From the NCBI GenBank assembly GCA_014361295.1, contig JACIVX010000001.1, positions 1,210,293 through 1,274,292 on the forward strand: a DNA stretch of 64,000 nucleotides, written 5' to 3'. Made by a program: the position numbers and the translations under genes. Position 1 is the first letter of the stretch. Each line of letters opens with the position of its first letter. The notes below the pieces were generated by a model. It ran no database searches, had not been told where the DNA came from, and saw only the letters and a program-made list of their open reading frames with translations. Of this stretch, positions 8,524-18,922 are shown piece by piece. Source of the stretch: Methanomassiliicoccales archaeon. Lineage in GTDB: Archaea > Thermoplasmatota > Thermoplasmata > Methanomassiliicoccales > JACIVX01.

Positions 8524-9009
8524 ATGAGAAAGGGAGACCGCGAGCGAGAGGGTATCGTTCCACGATCTTACTGGGGACCACTTAGCCTGTTAGATGAAAT
8601 GGAGAGAATGCTCGACGATCTGAGAATGGGATGGGGTGAATCCTGGTTCCCGTCCTTCCCGATGCTCGGTGGCGGCTTTGAACGCATCCCAGCGATCGAC
8701 ATCAAGGACACTGGTGACAAGTACATTGTTCAGGCGGAGATGCCAGGGATCAGAAAAGACGATGTTGAAATCGAAATTGTCGACAACATGCTAGAGATCA
8801 GGGCAAAGAAAGAGGAAGAGAAAGAGGAAAAGGGCATTGGCTATGTCCGCAGGGAGAGAGGTCGACTTTCGTTCTATAGGAGAATTCCAATATATGAGGA
8901 TATAGATCAGGACAAAATCGAGGCAAAGATGGAGGACGGGGTCCTGGAGATCACCCTTCCCAAGCTCAGAAAAGTCGAGGAGAGGCGAAAGAAAGTGGAG
9001 GTTAAATAA
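8524..9009 (+). CDS. hsp20: small heat-shock protein, Hsp20/alpha-crystallin family
   Basis: 161-residue ATP-independent holdase. The alpha-crystallin domain spans about residues 55-150 (IPAIDIKDTGDKYIVQAEMPGI ... GVLEITLPK), with the A-x-x-x-n-GVL signature (AKMEDGVLEITLP). The N-terminal region is Trp/Gly rich (MGWGESWFPSFPMLGGG), and a Lys-rich tail follows. It binds unfolding proteins during heat stress for later handling by AAA+ machines. The promoter and ribosome-binding site immediately upstream are strong. It is followed 40 nt later by the CDC48/VAT gene, so a shared heat-shock operon or regulon is likely. Confidence 0.95.
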   Translation: MRKGDREREGIVPRSYWGPLSLLDEMERMLDDLRMGWGESWFPSFPMLGGGFERIPAIDIKDTGDKYIVQAEMPGIRKDDVEIEIVDNMLEIRAKKEEEKEEKGIGYVRRERGRLSFYRRIPIYEDIDQDKIEAKMEDGVLEITLPKLRKVEERRKKVEVK

Positions 9010-9046
9010 AACCTCCATTCTTAATATTTTTGAGGAAGTGAGCTGA

Positions 9047-11233
<2,187 letters not shown>

Positions 11234-11238
11234 TCATG

Positions 11239-11748
11239 ATGGTAAGGGACAAGAGGAGAAGAGACTGGGACGACTTCTTCGGTGATTTCGACGAAGAATT
11301 CGAAGAGATGCGCCGGAGGATCGAGAGGATTATGGAGAGACTGATGAGCGGAGAAGTACCGCTAGAAAGGGAGCCGATGATCTACGGATTCTCCATGAGA
11401 ATCGGTCCCGACGGGAAACCGAGGATCCAGGAGTTTGGAAACACGATACGCAGAAAAGAAGAGGTGGCAAAGAGAGAGCCATTAACAGATATCATCGAGG
11501 AAGCGGACAAGGTCAGGATTATCGTCGAACTGCCAGGTGTCGAGAAGGAGGATATCAAACTGAATGCGACGGAGGACTCCCTCGACATCGAAGTAGACAA
11601 CCCTGACAGACGATTCGAGAAACGCATCGAACTTCCGTGCGAAGTCGATCCCGATAGCGCAAAGGCGACCTACAAAAATGGTGTTTTGGAGATCCTACTG
11701 AAGAGGGCAAGTGTAAAGGAGAAGGGTAAGGAAATCAGAATCGAGTAG
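11239..11748 (+). CDS. second Hsp20-family protein with acidic N-terminal extension
   Basis: 169-residue protein whose C-terminal 90 residues form an alpha-crystallin domain (PLTDIIEEADKVRIIVELPGVEKEDIKLNA ... AKATYKNGVLEILLKR). The N terminus is a charged helical segment rich in Asp, Glu and Arg, including DDFFGDFDEEFEEMRRRIER, unlike the Gly/Trp-rich start of the first Hsp20. GTG 11230, ATG 11236 and ATG 11239 are possible starts; GAGGTG at 11226-11231 is best spaced for 11239. It follows the CDC48 stop (11233) almost directly, so it is translationally coupled and may be an adaptor delivering clients to that ATPase (inference). Confidence 0.9.
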   Translation: MVRDKRRRDWDDFFGDFDEEFEEMRRRIERIMERLMSGEVPLEREPMIYGFSMRIGPDGKPRIQEFGNTIRRKEEVAKREPLTDIIEEADKVRIIVELPGVEKEDIKLNATEDSLDIEVDNPDRRFEKRIELPCEVDPDSAKATYKNGVLEILLKRASVKEKGKEIRIE

Positions 11749-11794
11749 GAAAAGTGGGTCGGTGATCGATCGACGATCATCAGACCTTCCAGAC

Positions 11795-11816
11795 ATATCA
11801 GAAATGCACCTGATAT
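11795..11816. repeat. perfect 7-bp inverted repeat just upstream of a TATA box
   Basis: ATATCAG (11795-11801) and CTGATAT (11810-11816) with an 8-nt loop, ending about 10 nt before the TATA box CTTATATAG (about 11826-11834). The next gene encodes a helix-turn-helix regulator, so this is a candidate autoregulatory operator covering the BRE. Confidence 0.5.
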
Positions 11817-11855
11817 TGAGCAAGACTTATATAGAAGCTCGCCTTGTTTACAATT

Positions 11856-12812
11856 GTGCAGAGAGGAGAGCTCATTGAGGGCGTCAGGGGCATCTTGGCC
11901 AAAGCGGGATTTTACGTATCAAAACCAATCGCCATGAGGAGCATCAGCTTCGACATCGTCGCCCGGAGAGATGAGACTCTCCTCATCATCAAGGTTCTCA
12001 GCAACGTCGATGCTTTTTCGAAAGAAAATGCCGAAGAAATGAAGGTGCTCGCTGAAGCGCTTCAGGCTTCTCCTTTGCTCATCGGTGAAAAATCTGGCTC
12101 TGGAGACATCGAGGAGGGTATCGTCTACTCGCGATTCGGCGTTCCAATTATTTCAATAGAAACCCTCTCAGACTATCTCCTCGAGGGCGTCCCCCCATTC
12201 ATCTTTGCAGCTCCTGGAGGCCTTTATGTACGTCTGGATAGCGAATTACTGAGATCGATCAGAGAGGAGAGAAATATCAGCCTCGGTACGTTGGCCGAGG
12301 TGGCAGGTGTCTCGAGAAGAACGATCAAAATGTACGAATCGGGCATGGGCGCAATGATCGATGTCGCACTCAAGCTTGAAGAATTCCTCGGAGAATTTCT
12401 CGTTCTGCCACTTGATCCATTTAAATACACATCTGAAACGGGCGGGCGCCTTATGGATCTCAGCGGAATGGATGATTTGAGCCGAGAGGTTTTCATGCTG
12501 CTCAGCAAGCTGGGATACTCCGTCGTGCCAACGGTGCGGTGTCCGTTCGAAGCTCTGACAAAAGACGACCGGACTTTGATTTTGACGGGCGTAGGGAAGG
12601 ACGAAACAAAGCTCGTCGAGAAGGCATGCATCGTCGGCGATATCTCGAAGATCACCGAGAAGAAATCAGTCATATTTTTGAGAAGAGCGAAATCGCGACA
12701 GAATATTGGTGGGGCGGCGATTATTGGTAAAGATGAACTGAAGAAACTTAATGAATCAGAAAAACTCTTTGAACTGGTTATTGCGCGTTGTGGGATTAAT
12801 GAAAAGAGTTGA
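11856..12812 (+). CDS. archaeal HTH-type (XRE-like) transcriptional regulator
   Basis: 318-residue protein of a conserved archaeal regulator family. The N-terminal part has a restriction-endonuclease-like or sensor fold (FDIVARRDETLLIIKVLSNVDAF). A central XRE/lambda-repressor-type helix-turn-helix follows at about residues 130-180 (LRSIREERNISLGTLAEVAGVSRRTIKMYESG). The C-terminal domain again has RRDE-like sensor character (VGKDETKLVEKACIVGDISKI). A TTG at 11844 is in frame, but the TATA box at about 11830 predicts transcription starting at the GTG 11856 itself, a leaderless start. The target genes are unknown; an inverted repeat beside its promoter suggests autoregulation. Confidence 0.82.
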   Translation: MQRGELIEGVRGILAKAGFYVSKPIAMRSISFDIVARRDETLLIIKVLSNVDAFSKENAEEMKVLAEALQASPLLIGEKSGSGDIEEGIVYSRFGVPIISIETLSDYLLEGVPPFIFAAPGGLYVRLDSELLRSIREERNISLGTLAEVAGVSRRTIKMYESGMGAMIDVALKLEEFLGEFLVLPLDPFKYTSETGGRLMDLSGMDDLSREVFMLLSKLGYSVVPTVRCPFEALTKDDRTLILTGVGKDETKLVEKACIVGDISKITEKKSVIFLRRAKSRQNIGGAAIIGKDELKKLNESEKLFELVIARCGINEKS

Positions 12813-13428
12813 ACTCAACGGCGCGACGATCGATGTCCTGCCGGTTATTAAAGGTCTTGTCTCGGAAGAGTCTGCCGTCGAGAGGGCTTTTGATCTCGTT
12901 AGGCCTGAGGCTGTCGGAATTTCGATATCTCGTGAAGAACTCGAAGGTCTTAGGAAAAAAGAAGACTATGACAAGTATGAGCCGAGCGATCTTGAGATCG
13001 CCTACGGAAATTTCCTGTCTACGTTTGGAATGGTGAAGATCCCACCACCCTGCTACGTCAAAACGCTCGAACTGAGCGAAAGAGCGGGAATCACAATCGT
13101 TGCGATTGATATGTGCGAGGAACATTACACGGATGCGTACTGCAACTGCGTCGGGGCAATCGACCTACTTCGAGAATCATTTTTCGTCAGGAGACTTACC
13201 AGGAAAAAATTCGACCTTTCATCCCCACAAAACTTCGTTCTTGATTGGGACAGAAAGGTCAACGCCTCGAATGGATTCAAAAAACTTTCGCAGGTGAGGG
13301 AGCAATACATGGCAGAGAGAATCGCCCAGATGGCTTCTCTCTACAGGAAAATCCTCGCTGTTGTTGAATATGAAAGAGCGGATGGCATAGTGATGAAATT
13401 AGAGAAAATGGCATCGCGAGACCAATGA
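12799..13428 (+). CDS. conserved archaeal protein of unknown function
   Basis: 209 residues with a mixed alpha/beta pattern. Striking segments are YEPSDLEIAYGNFLSTFG, IPPPCYVKTLELSERAGI, VAIDMCEEHYTDAYCNCV and SSPQNFVLDWDRKVN, which look conserved and acidic (DMCEEHYTD could bind metal). I do not recognise the family with confidence. The ATG at 12799 overlaps the end of the HTH regulator gene by 14 nt, so the two are coupled and may act together. An upstream in-frame start at 12751 would extend far into that gene and is less likely. Confidence 0.75.
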   Translation: MKRVELNGATIDVLPVIKGLVSEESAVERAFDLVRPEAVGISISREELEGLRKKEDYDKYEPSDLEIAYGNFLSTFGMVKIPPPCYVKTLELSERAGITIVAIDMCEEHYTDAYCNCVGAIDLLRESFFVRRLTRKKFDLSSPQNFVLDWDRKVNASNGFKKLSQVREQYMAERIAQMASLYRKILAVVEYERADGIVMKLEKMASRDQ

Positions 13429-13514
13429 TTTGCTGGTCATCTAAACCATCCTTCCTCTTGTCCGTAGCTCGCGAAGAGCATACTTAAATATTGCGGGAAT
13501 GATCTTTTCACCAC

Positions 13515-14651
13515 ATGATCCAGCTCTCTTCGAGAGATCGGATCCTTCTGCACCTGTTGGAAAAAAGGAAAGAGCACTTTCAGGACTCTTCATCGGAAGC
13601 GCTGACTCAGAGTGGTATTTCATCGGCGCTTCAGATTCAGCGAACGCACATCACACGTCATTTACGTCCATTGATCGTAGCAGGACTGATCGAAGAAAGA
13701 AAAATGCGGATCCAGGGAAGAGAGAGAAAGATGAAGGTCTACTTTCTAACGCCCGCTGGCCTGGAAAAAGCGCAGGAACTGATCAATCGCCTTGCTTTGG
13801 AAAGAATTACCGTCATTGATGATCATGGAAAAGAAGTGATGAGCGTCTCGGAGGTGCTGAAGAAATTCCACGACATTTCAATTATGACCATTGCGGAGTA
13901 TCTTCACACTGGAATTGAAATCAGAAGAAAGGATAAAAGAATCATTTGGTCAAACACAAATGTGGAGATCCCTGCTTTTTGCGGTCGGAAAGAGGAGCTC
14001 GCCATCGCTTCATCATTTTTTGGTTCAGATGCGGTTGCACTCGTAATTTTTGCAAGTTTTGGTTATGGATCCTCGACGTTGTTGAAAAAAATTGCATTGG
14101 AACGCACTGAAATGCCACTCCTTTGGTACGATCTAGAGATGAATTCAGATGCCACCGATATCAAGGAAGCCATCAGCCAATTTGCGATCGAAATCGGTTG
14201 TAATAGCGGCAAGCTTGAAGATCTGCGAGAGAGAAAAATTCTGCTCTGTTTCGACAATTACTGCAATGTGTCCGAGGATGTTGTCGATTTTTTCTTTGAA
14301 CTGCTAGAAGTTCTGAAGGGCGGAAAGGCAAAAGTGGCGATCGCCATGGGAGAAGGGACGCCGTCCTATAACAGATTTTTCCAGAAAGAGGATGTTGAAA
14401 GAGGGCACGTGGTCGAGATCCATTTGCAGCGGATGGATGAGACGAGCGCGAAACAGGTTCTTTCGCTGGATGTCGACGACGAGGCGTTCCAACTCATATA
14501 TCAATTAACGAGAGGGCAGCCGCTCGCGCTCGACCTTGTGCGGAAAGGCGACGCGGAGAAACTCATGGCATTCAAACCTAAAGAGGAGGTGCGCTTTCTT
14601 ATGTATTTGCGCACGAAAAAGACACTACGCAATGGAGAAATAAGAAACTAG
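13515..14651 (+). CDS. winged-helix protein with degenerate P-loop NTPase domain
   Basis: N-terminal winged helix (about residues 5-75; HITRHLRPLIVAGLIEERKMRIQGRERKMKVYFLTPAG) is followed by an NTPase-like domain opening with FCGRKEELA, as in STAND-type archaeal ATPases. The Walker A position reads FASFGYGSSTLLKKIA: the expected GxGKT/S lysine is replaced by Ser. A Walker-B-like ILLCFDNY is present. ATP hydrolysis is therefore doubtful. The C-terminal part (LTRGQPLALDLVRKG) also matches STAND families. A TATA element (TACTTAAATATT, about 13480-13491) lies about 28 nt before the ATG, so the mRNA is leaderless. Role unknown, probably a ligand-controlled regulator. Confidence 0.75.
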   Translation: MIQLSSRDRILLHLLEKRKEHFQDSSSEALTQSGISSALQIQRTHITRHLRPLIVAGLIEERKMRIQGRERKMKVYFLTPAGLEKAQELINRLALERITVIDDHGKEVMSVSEVLKKFHDISIMTIAEYLHTGIEIRRKDKRIIWSNTNVEIPAFCGRKEELAIASSFFGSDAVALVIFASFGYGSSTLLKKIALERTEMPLLWYDLEMNSDATDIKEAISQFAIEIGCNSGKLEDLRERKILLCFDNYCNVSEDVVDFFFELLEVLKGGKAKVAIAMGEGTPSYNRFFQKEDVERGHVVEIHLQRMDETSAKQVLSLDVDDEAFQLIYQLTRGQPLALDLVRKGDAEKLMAFKPKEEVRFLMYLRTKKTLRNGEIRN

Positions 14652-15193
14652 TATTCGATCCCTTTTCGTGCTTTTGTACCATCATCGTACGGATGCTTCA
14701 CCGCCTTCATTTCTGTCACGAGATCCGCGACATTGATCAGCACTTCTGGTGCATTGCGCCCAGTGAGGACAACGTCGATTTCAGGGTCGCGTTTTCTTAA
14801 AAGCTCAAGCACATCATCGACATCGATCAGCCCAAAATCGATTGCAATGCATATCTCATCTAGAATAACGAGGTCAAAAAGACCTGAGGTGAGTGCCTCT
14901 TCGGCGAACGCCATGCCCTTTGCAGCCTCTTCGAGATCCTCTTTCTGGTGCTTTTCCTTTACAACGAACGCACCAGTTCCGAACTGTCTGAGCGTTACGG
15001 CATCGAACTTTTTAATCGCTTTGACCTCTCCACATTCCTCGCAGCGTTTCATGAACTGAACGATACAAATGCGCTTTCCGTGTCCCGCTGCCCTCATTGC
15101 CAGACCGAAGGCTGCTGTCGTCTTTCCTTTTCCATCCCCAGTGTACAGGATAATGAGGCCCGACAAATCCAAAACCTCCTCGGAATTGAGCAT
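14648..15193 (-). CDS. cobO: cob(I)alamin adenosyltransferase, CobA/CobO/BtuR type
   Basis: Transfers the adenosyl group of ATP to cob(I)alamin, making adenosylcobalamin. The 181-residue protein carries the family P-loop GDGKGKTT (residues 19-26), which binds ATP in reverse orientation, then RAAGHGKRICIVQFMK, the VILDEI segment, LTGRNAPEVLINVADLVTEM and a final HPYDDGTKARKGIEY, which is highly characteristic. Its stop lies in a CTAG palindrome shared with the stop of the convergent winged-helix gene (4-nt overlap). It implies use or salvage of B12 in this organism. Confidence 0.95.
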   Translation of the reverse strand: MLNSEEVLDLSGLIILYTGDGKGKTTAAFGLAMRAAGHGKRICIVQFMKRCEECGEVKAIKKFDAVTLRQFGTGAFVVKEKHQKEDLEEAAKGMAFAEEALTSGLFDLVILDEICIAIDFGLIDVDDVLELLRKRDPEIDVVLTGRNAPEVLINVADLVTEMKAVKHPYDDGTKARKGIEY

Positions 15194-15335
15194 TCACTTT
15201 GCCTTAATTAAGATCATTCACGCACCGTGATTTTTAACTAGTCAGCGGAAAGCCCACTTCCGAAAGGGAGGAGATGAAAGCCGATATGTTTATCGGGTCA
15301 ACATTATTTATTTCTCCTATTCATTCTTTACCAAC

Positions 15336-15890
15336 ATGCTGGAAATCGAGGTCAAATCCTATTGCGATGATATCGCCCTGGTCAAATGTCAACTCGAGTC
15401 GATGGGCGCGCTAAGACTCGATACCACAAAGCAAATCGATATTTATTTCTCTCATCCTTGTCGAAGATTCGCAGTGACGGATGAGGCCCTTCGTATTCGA
15501 AAAGAAGAGGGTCATTGCACGCTTGTTTACAAAGGACCGAAAATCGATTTAGAAACGAAGACGCGCGATGAGATTGAAGTTGAGGTTTCTGACTGCGAAC
15601 AGATCGCTTCCATTCTAAAAAAGCTAGGTTTTGACATCGCTGGCAAAGTTGTGAAGGAAAGAACAGTATATAGGATTGGGTCGCTCGTTGTCTGCCTTGA
15701 TGAGGTCGAAGATCTGGGAAGTTTTGTGGAAATTGAATACGCAGGTGAAGACCTCGAAAAGGGGAAGAGAGAGATTCTCTCAATGATGAGGGAGCTCCAT
15801 CTAAGCGGCAATGAGCGACGGTCCTACCTCGAACTACTATTGATCAAAAAATCGAGAGAAATGGAAGATCGTTCAAATGAAAATAAATGA
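15336..15890 (+). CDS. CYTH-domain protein, class IV adenylate cyclase (CyaB) / triphosphatase-like
   Basis: 184-residue triphosphate tunnel metalloenzyme. The ExExK signature lies at the N terminus (MLEIEVKSY). Strand residues follow in order: DIYFSHP, LRIRKEEGHCTLVYKGPK, RDEIEVEV, KERTVYRIG, CLDEVEDLGSFVEIEY. Members hydrolyse or cyclise triphosphates; those annotated CyaB form cAMP in Aeromonas, while archaeal homologues are poorly characterised and could be inorganic or thiamine triphosphatases. A TATA-like ATTATTTATT lies about 30 nt before the ATG. The enzyme class is firm, the substrate is not. Confidence 0.88.
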   Translation: MLEIEVKSYCDDIALVKCQLESMGALRLDTTKQIDIYFSHPCRRFAVTDEALRIRKEEGHCTLVYKGPKIDLETKTRDEIEVEVSDCEQIASILKKLGFDIAGKVVKERTVYRIGSLVVCLDEVEDLGSFVEIEYAGEDLEKGKREILSMMRELHLSGNERRSYLELLLIKKSREMEDRSNENK

Positions 15891-15967
15891 AAATAAATGA
15901 TAAAAGAAGCGCATTCTTGATTTGCGAGAGAGAGCCAATTACAAAACTCAGCTGCTGTCCTCGATGC

Positions 15968-16219
15968 TTACATCGACGATATTTTCTCTACGATGAACGC
16001 CTTGATCTGTGGGTCATCCGGTATTGTAAGAGATTTTTTGAATCTCTCGGAGCCATCAGGAAGATAATAACCCCTCGAAAGCGAGATAAATTCATTCTCG
16101 CCATCTTCAGTGATCGCCTTTTTTCTGGCGATCTCAATGAAGTTGTTTCTACCGAAGGGTATCTTCTCAGCGCTTATCGTCACAAATTCAACCTTCTTGC
16201 CCGATACTTCATCATCCAT
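15968..16219 (-). CDS. small conserved protein of unknown function
   Basis: 83 residues: a short beta-rich protein (VEFVTISAEKIPFGRNNFIEIARKKA, then GENEFISLSRGYYLPDGSERFKKSLTIP). The start at 16219 is well supported by AGGAGG five bases upstream; the longer in-frame start at 16294 is rejected. The pattern of basic and aromatic residues on predicted strands would suit nucleic-acid binding, but no family was identified. It is convergent with the CYTH gene and divergent from the CPBP protease gene. Confidence 0.72.
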   Translation of the reverse strand: MDDEVSGKKVEFVTISAEKIPFGRNNFIEIARKKAITEDGENEFISLSRGYYLPDGSERFKKSLTIPDDPQIKAFIVEKISSM

Positions 16220-16435
16220 TTTTAGCCTCCTGATCGGCTTGTCCGAGAAGGTTCGGATACCTAATAAAAGTTTCCACAAAGTAACAATTTTCAATCTGGC
16301 TAGTTTTCTTCAATCGGCATATCGATCGGCAGAGATGCGACCTGATCTAGCTCAACGGTCGGAGCTAGAGATATGCTAAAAAGAAGAACAAGATACCGGA
16401 AGGAGAACCGACAAGTAGAAATATTCACCTGAAAA

Positions 16436-17722
16436 TTGAAAGCTGTGGTATCTGGAATCCAGTCGCCTGATGGCGTCCGCCCTTACAGGTTTTGCCCTCG
16501 CTGCGGACGTCCCGTCCTACCAGAAGCGAATTTCTGTGCTTTCTGCGGACAGCAATTGTATGTTCCATTCGATATTCCGCGTTTACCCTCTTCATCAACT
16601 CAATCCGCAATGATGACAATAAAGCAGATTCTCAGAGGCGTTGGAACGTATACAGTTCTCAGCCTTGTAGCGATGACAATATTGAACGTCCTCATTCTTA
16701 TCTGGAGTATACAACTCGTTCTCCCGCAGACGCCAAATTATCATACAACTCTTTTTATCATCGTTCCCTGGATTGTTAATCTTGTTGAGCTCACAGGAAT
16801 TTCGTTCGCGATTTATCATGTATTACTCGTCATTGCGATCGTTAGTTCTTTTACACTCCTCGTATGGAAGAGCTGGAGGTTGTTCATTAAGGAAATGTCT
16901 GTAGAAAAAGTGGTGGAGGAGCACAGTCCACTTTATGTCGTTGGCACAATCTTTTTTGCTGTTCTTTTCTTCAATGTCATTTATTATCTAATCCTCGGTG
17001 CTGCTGGCATCACCCCAAAAACGCCAGAACTTGAGGAGCAAGAACTGTGGAAGCTTCTCTATGGATTTGCGAGTGCTTCTGTTTGGGAGGAGATCGTAAG
17101 CAGGATGTTGTTGATTGGCGTCCCCTTACTCATCATCGACATGGCAAGGAAGCGAAGAAAAAGATTGATACATTATTTCCTTGGCGGCAACTTTTCCCTC
17201 GGTAAGCTCGAAATCACGTTTCTCATCATCTCCAGCATCTTTTTCAGTTCCGCCCATATATTCAGCTGGGATGCATTCAAGCTTTTGCCGACTTTTGTTG
17301 CTGGTCTCGCCCTCGGCTACCTCTTCCTTACTCAGGGCATTTACGCGTCGATCATGCTTCACTTTATGGTCGATTATCTGGCAATTCCAACTCAGGTTTT
17401 TCCCGGCCTTGCGTCTCTCCTCATTATGGGACTGGTAATCTTTGCCTGGGTTGCAGTAGGTTTCCTTTACTTCGTCAATTACACGTCAAAGGCCATCGGT
17501 TTTCTCATCGGAAGAAGGATCTGGCCAGATTCGATCAGTGTTGAAAAGGAGAGGGGCAAATCGCGAAAGGTCGACAATCCGATGCAGATTGACATGAGAC
17601 ACGGCGATCAACAGTACGGACCGGGATCTTTCAGATTTGCCTGCCCCTACTGTGGATACACCGAAGCAAGGTATCGTGAAGGAAGATTCGAATGCCTGCG
17701 ATGCGGACGAATTATCAACTGA
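16436..17722 (+). CDS. CPBP-family intramembrane metalloprotease flanked by zinc ribbons
   Basis: 428 residues. An N-terminal zinc ribbon (CPRCGRP...CAFCGQ) is followed by eight or so membrane helices and a C-terminal zinc ribbon (CPYCGYTE...CLRCGR). The CPBP/Abi protease motifs are all present: EE at residues 218-219 in EEIVSR, FSSAH in the next conserved helix, and HFMVD. Known relatives include Rce1-type CAAX proteases and bacteriocin self-immunity proteins. Two zinc ribbons on one CPBP protein are unusual and suggest substrate or nucleic-acid recognition in the cytoplasm. The start is uncertain: TTG 16436 is the longest frame and GTG 16445 is close. The 3' end overlaps the convergent isomerase gene by 8 nt. 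Confidence 0.85.
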   Translation: MKAVVSGIQSPDGVRPYRFCPRCGRPVLPEANFCAFCGQQLYVPFDIPRLPSSSTQSAMMTIKQILRGVGTYTVLSLVAMTILNVLILIWSIQLVLPQTPNYHTTLFIIVPWIVNLVELTGISFAIYHVLLVIAIVSSFTLLVWKSWRLFIKEMSVEKVVEEHSPLYVVGTIFFAVLFFNVIYYLILGAAGITPKTPELEEQELWKLLYGFASASVWEEIVSRMLLIGVPLLIIDMARKRRKRLIHYFLGGNFSLGKLEITFLIISSIFFSSAHIFSWDAFKLLPTFVAGLALGYLFLTQGIYASIMLHFMVDYLAIPTQVFPGLASLLIMGLVIFAWVAVGFLYFVNYTSKAIGFLIGRRIWPDSISVEKERGKSRKVDNPMQIDMRHGDQQYGPGSFRFACPYCGYTEARYREGRFECLRCGRIIN

Positions 17723-18479
17723 TTTCAGCGATCAGCTTAGTTAGTCTTTCCTTCGACAATTCTGCATCGGGCATGCTCCTCGCCTCGATAACCAGTTGCC
17801 CTTTGTAATTCTTAAGCGCTCTTAGCACTCTTTTGAAATCGAGTGTTCCGTTTCCTATGGGAAGATGTTCATCATACTGACCACGGTTATCATGAATGTG
17901 AACGTTAACGAATCTATCAGTATACTTAAGAAACTCGTCTATGGAACCGCTAGTATGGGCATGACCGACGTCGAAACAAACATCGATCTCAAATCCGTTC
18001 AACATCGCAAACAAATCTTCCGGCGTTTTTCCCATTGTTACTGGCGTGTCTGGCATGTTCTCAAAACCGACCTTTACGCCCGTATCGATTGAAACTTTTT
18101 CAATAACCTTGAGTGATTCGTGCACGGCACGATACACGCCCTCCCTATCCAGCAACCCAATTGGAGACCAGAAACCCGGATGCATTGTATAGACTTCAAA
18201 ATTCATGCGATTCGCTGCATGAAGCCCGTCGACAATTTCCTTCACAGCCGCTTCCCTCAACCTGGGGTTGAGGCTCCCGATGTTGACATCACTAAGTGGC
18301 CCGTGCGCCGAAAACCTCATATTGTAAGATGGTGCGATTTCGTGAAAAGTCTTTTCGATCTCTGGAAGGAAGTGTCGCCCCTCCCCTACAATCTCCCATG
18401 CGTCGAACTTCTGGCTCACAAAACCCAATGCCGTTTCGAAATCCAACATCGAGAAAACTGGTGAAGAAACCGCGATCAT
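17715..18479 (-). CDS. sugar phosphate isomerase/epimerase-like TIM-barrel protein (AP endonuclease 2 superfamily)
   Basis: 254-residue xylose-isomerase-like TIM barrel. Metal-binding motifs of the superfamily are visible in order: SAHGPLSDVNIGS, YTMHPGF, VGFENMP (Glu ligand), CFDVGHAHTSG, VHIHDNRGQYDEHLPIGNGTLDF and VIEARS. Members are sugar isomerases, epimerases or endonuclease IV; the short length and GNGTLDF favour a sugar or polyol isomerase. It starts 4 nt after the UPF0201 gene stop, so the two share a transcript. Substrate unknown. Confidence 0.85.
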   Translation of the reverse strand: MIAVSSPVFSMLDFETALGFVSQKFDAWEIVGEGRHFLPEIEKTFHEIAPSYNMRFSAHGPLSDVNIGSLNPRLREAAVKEIVDGLHAANRMNFEVYTMHPGFWSPIGLLDREGVYRAVHESLKVIEKVSIDTGVKVGFENMPDTPVTMGKTPEDLFAMLNGFEIDVCFDVGHAHTSGSIDEFLKYTDRFVNVHIHDNRGQYDEHLPIGNGTLDFKRVLRALKNYKGQLVIEARSMPDAELSKERLTKLIAEIS

Positions 18480-18483
18480 CTGC

Positions 18484-18867
18484 CTATCCCTCCCCGCTCA
18501 CCGTACTCGGCGCAATCGTGTCGATGAGGGCGACGATGTTCTCGTCCTCGATAACAACTTCGATCGAACCAAGAGGCGGATCTCGATCCTCGACGAAGCT
18601 TAATTTTCCAACAAACGCAACCTGTTTGTTGATTCTGAATCTCACCTTGTTGCCCTCTCTTCCTCTGAGAAGCACAGCACGCGCTGAATCAAGGATCTTC
18701 ATGTTTCTGATGAGCTCACTGAGTTTTTCCACTGAGGCTGTGTTGGCGATGAAACCATCCTCATATTCGGTCAGCGTGCTCTCTGGGAAAATGTTAAGGA
18801 TTGCTCTTTTAACCCTTTCAGGGTCTTCGGTAGGATAGCATTTCGCCCGCACTGTGATTATGGACAT
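18484..18867 (-). CDS. UPF0201-family (DUF54) RNA-binding-like protein
   Basis: 127 residues matching the archaeal UPF0201 family: VRAKCYPTEDPERVKRAILNIFPES, a helical middle (VEKLSELIRNMKILDSARAVLLRG) and NKVRFRINKQVAFVGKLSFVEDRDPPLGSIEVVIE. The structure of the family resembles the ribosomal protein L5 fold, and its function is unknown. The ATG at 18867 lies 26 nt from a palindromic TATA box (about 18889-18896), giving a leaderless mRNA; a longer frame to 18996 would run through the divergent polD gene and is rejected. Confidence 0.85.
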   Translation of the reverse strand: MSIITVRAKCYPTEDPERVKRAILNIFPESTLTEYEDGFIANTASVEKLSELIRNMKILDSARAVLLRGREGNKVRFRINKQVAFVGKLSFVEDRDPPLGSIEVVIEDENIVALIDTIAPSTVSGEG

Positions 18868-18922
18868 GCCAACCCGATACCGGAAAAAGTATTTAAATCG
18901 GACTGCTTCATCATCAGCGCAG
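18868..18922. promoter_or_regulatory. bidirectional promoter of UPF0201 gene and polD small subunit
   Basis: The 55-nt spacer holds one self-complementary AT core, ATTTAAAT (about 18890-18897), about 26 nt from each start codon. Archaeal TATA boxes act about 26 nt before transcription start, so a single palindromic box can serve both directions; flanking BRE bases would set the balance. Confidence 0.6.

Noticed and set aside
16381-16435. 19-codon ORF before the CPBP gene
   Set aside because: Very basic, without a ribosome-binding site; probably chance.
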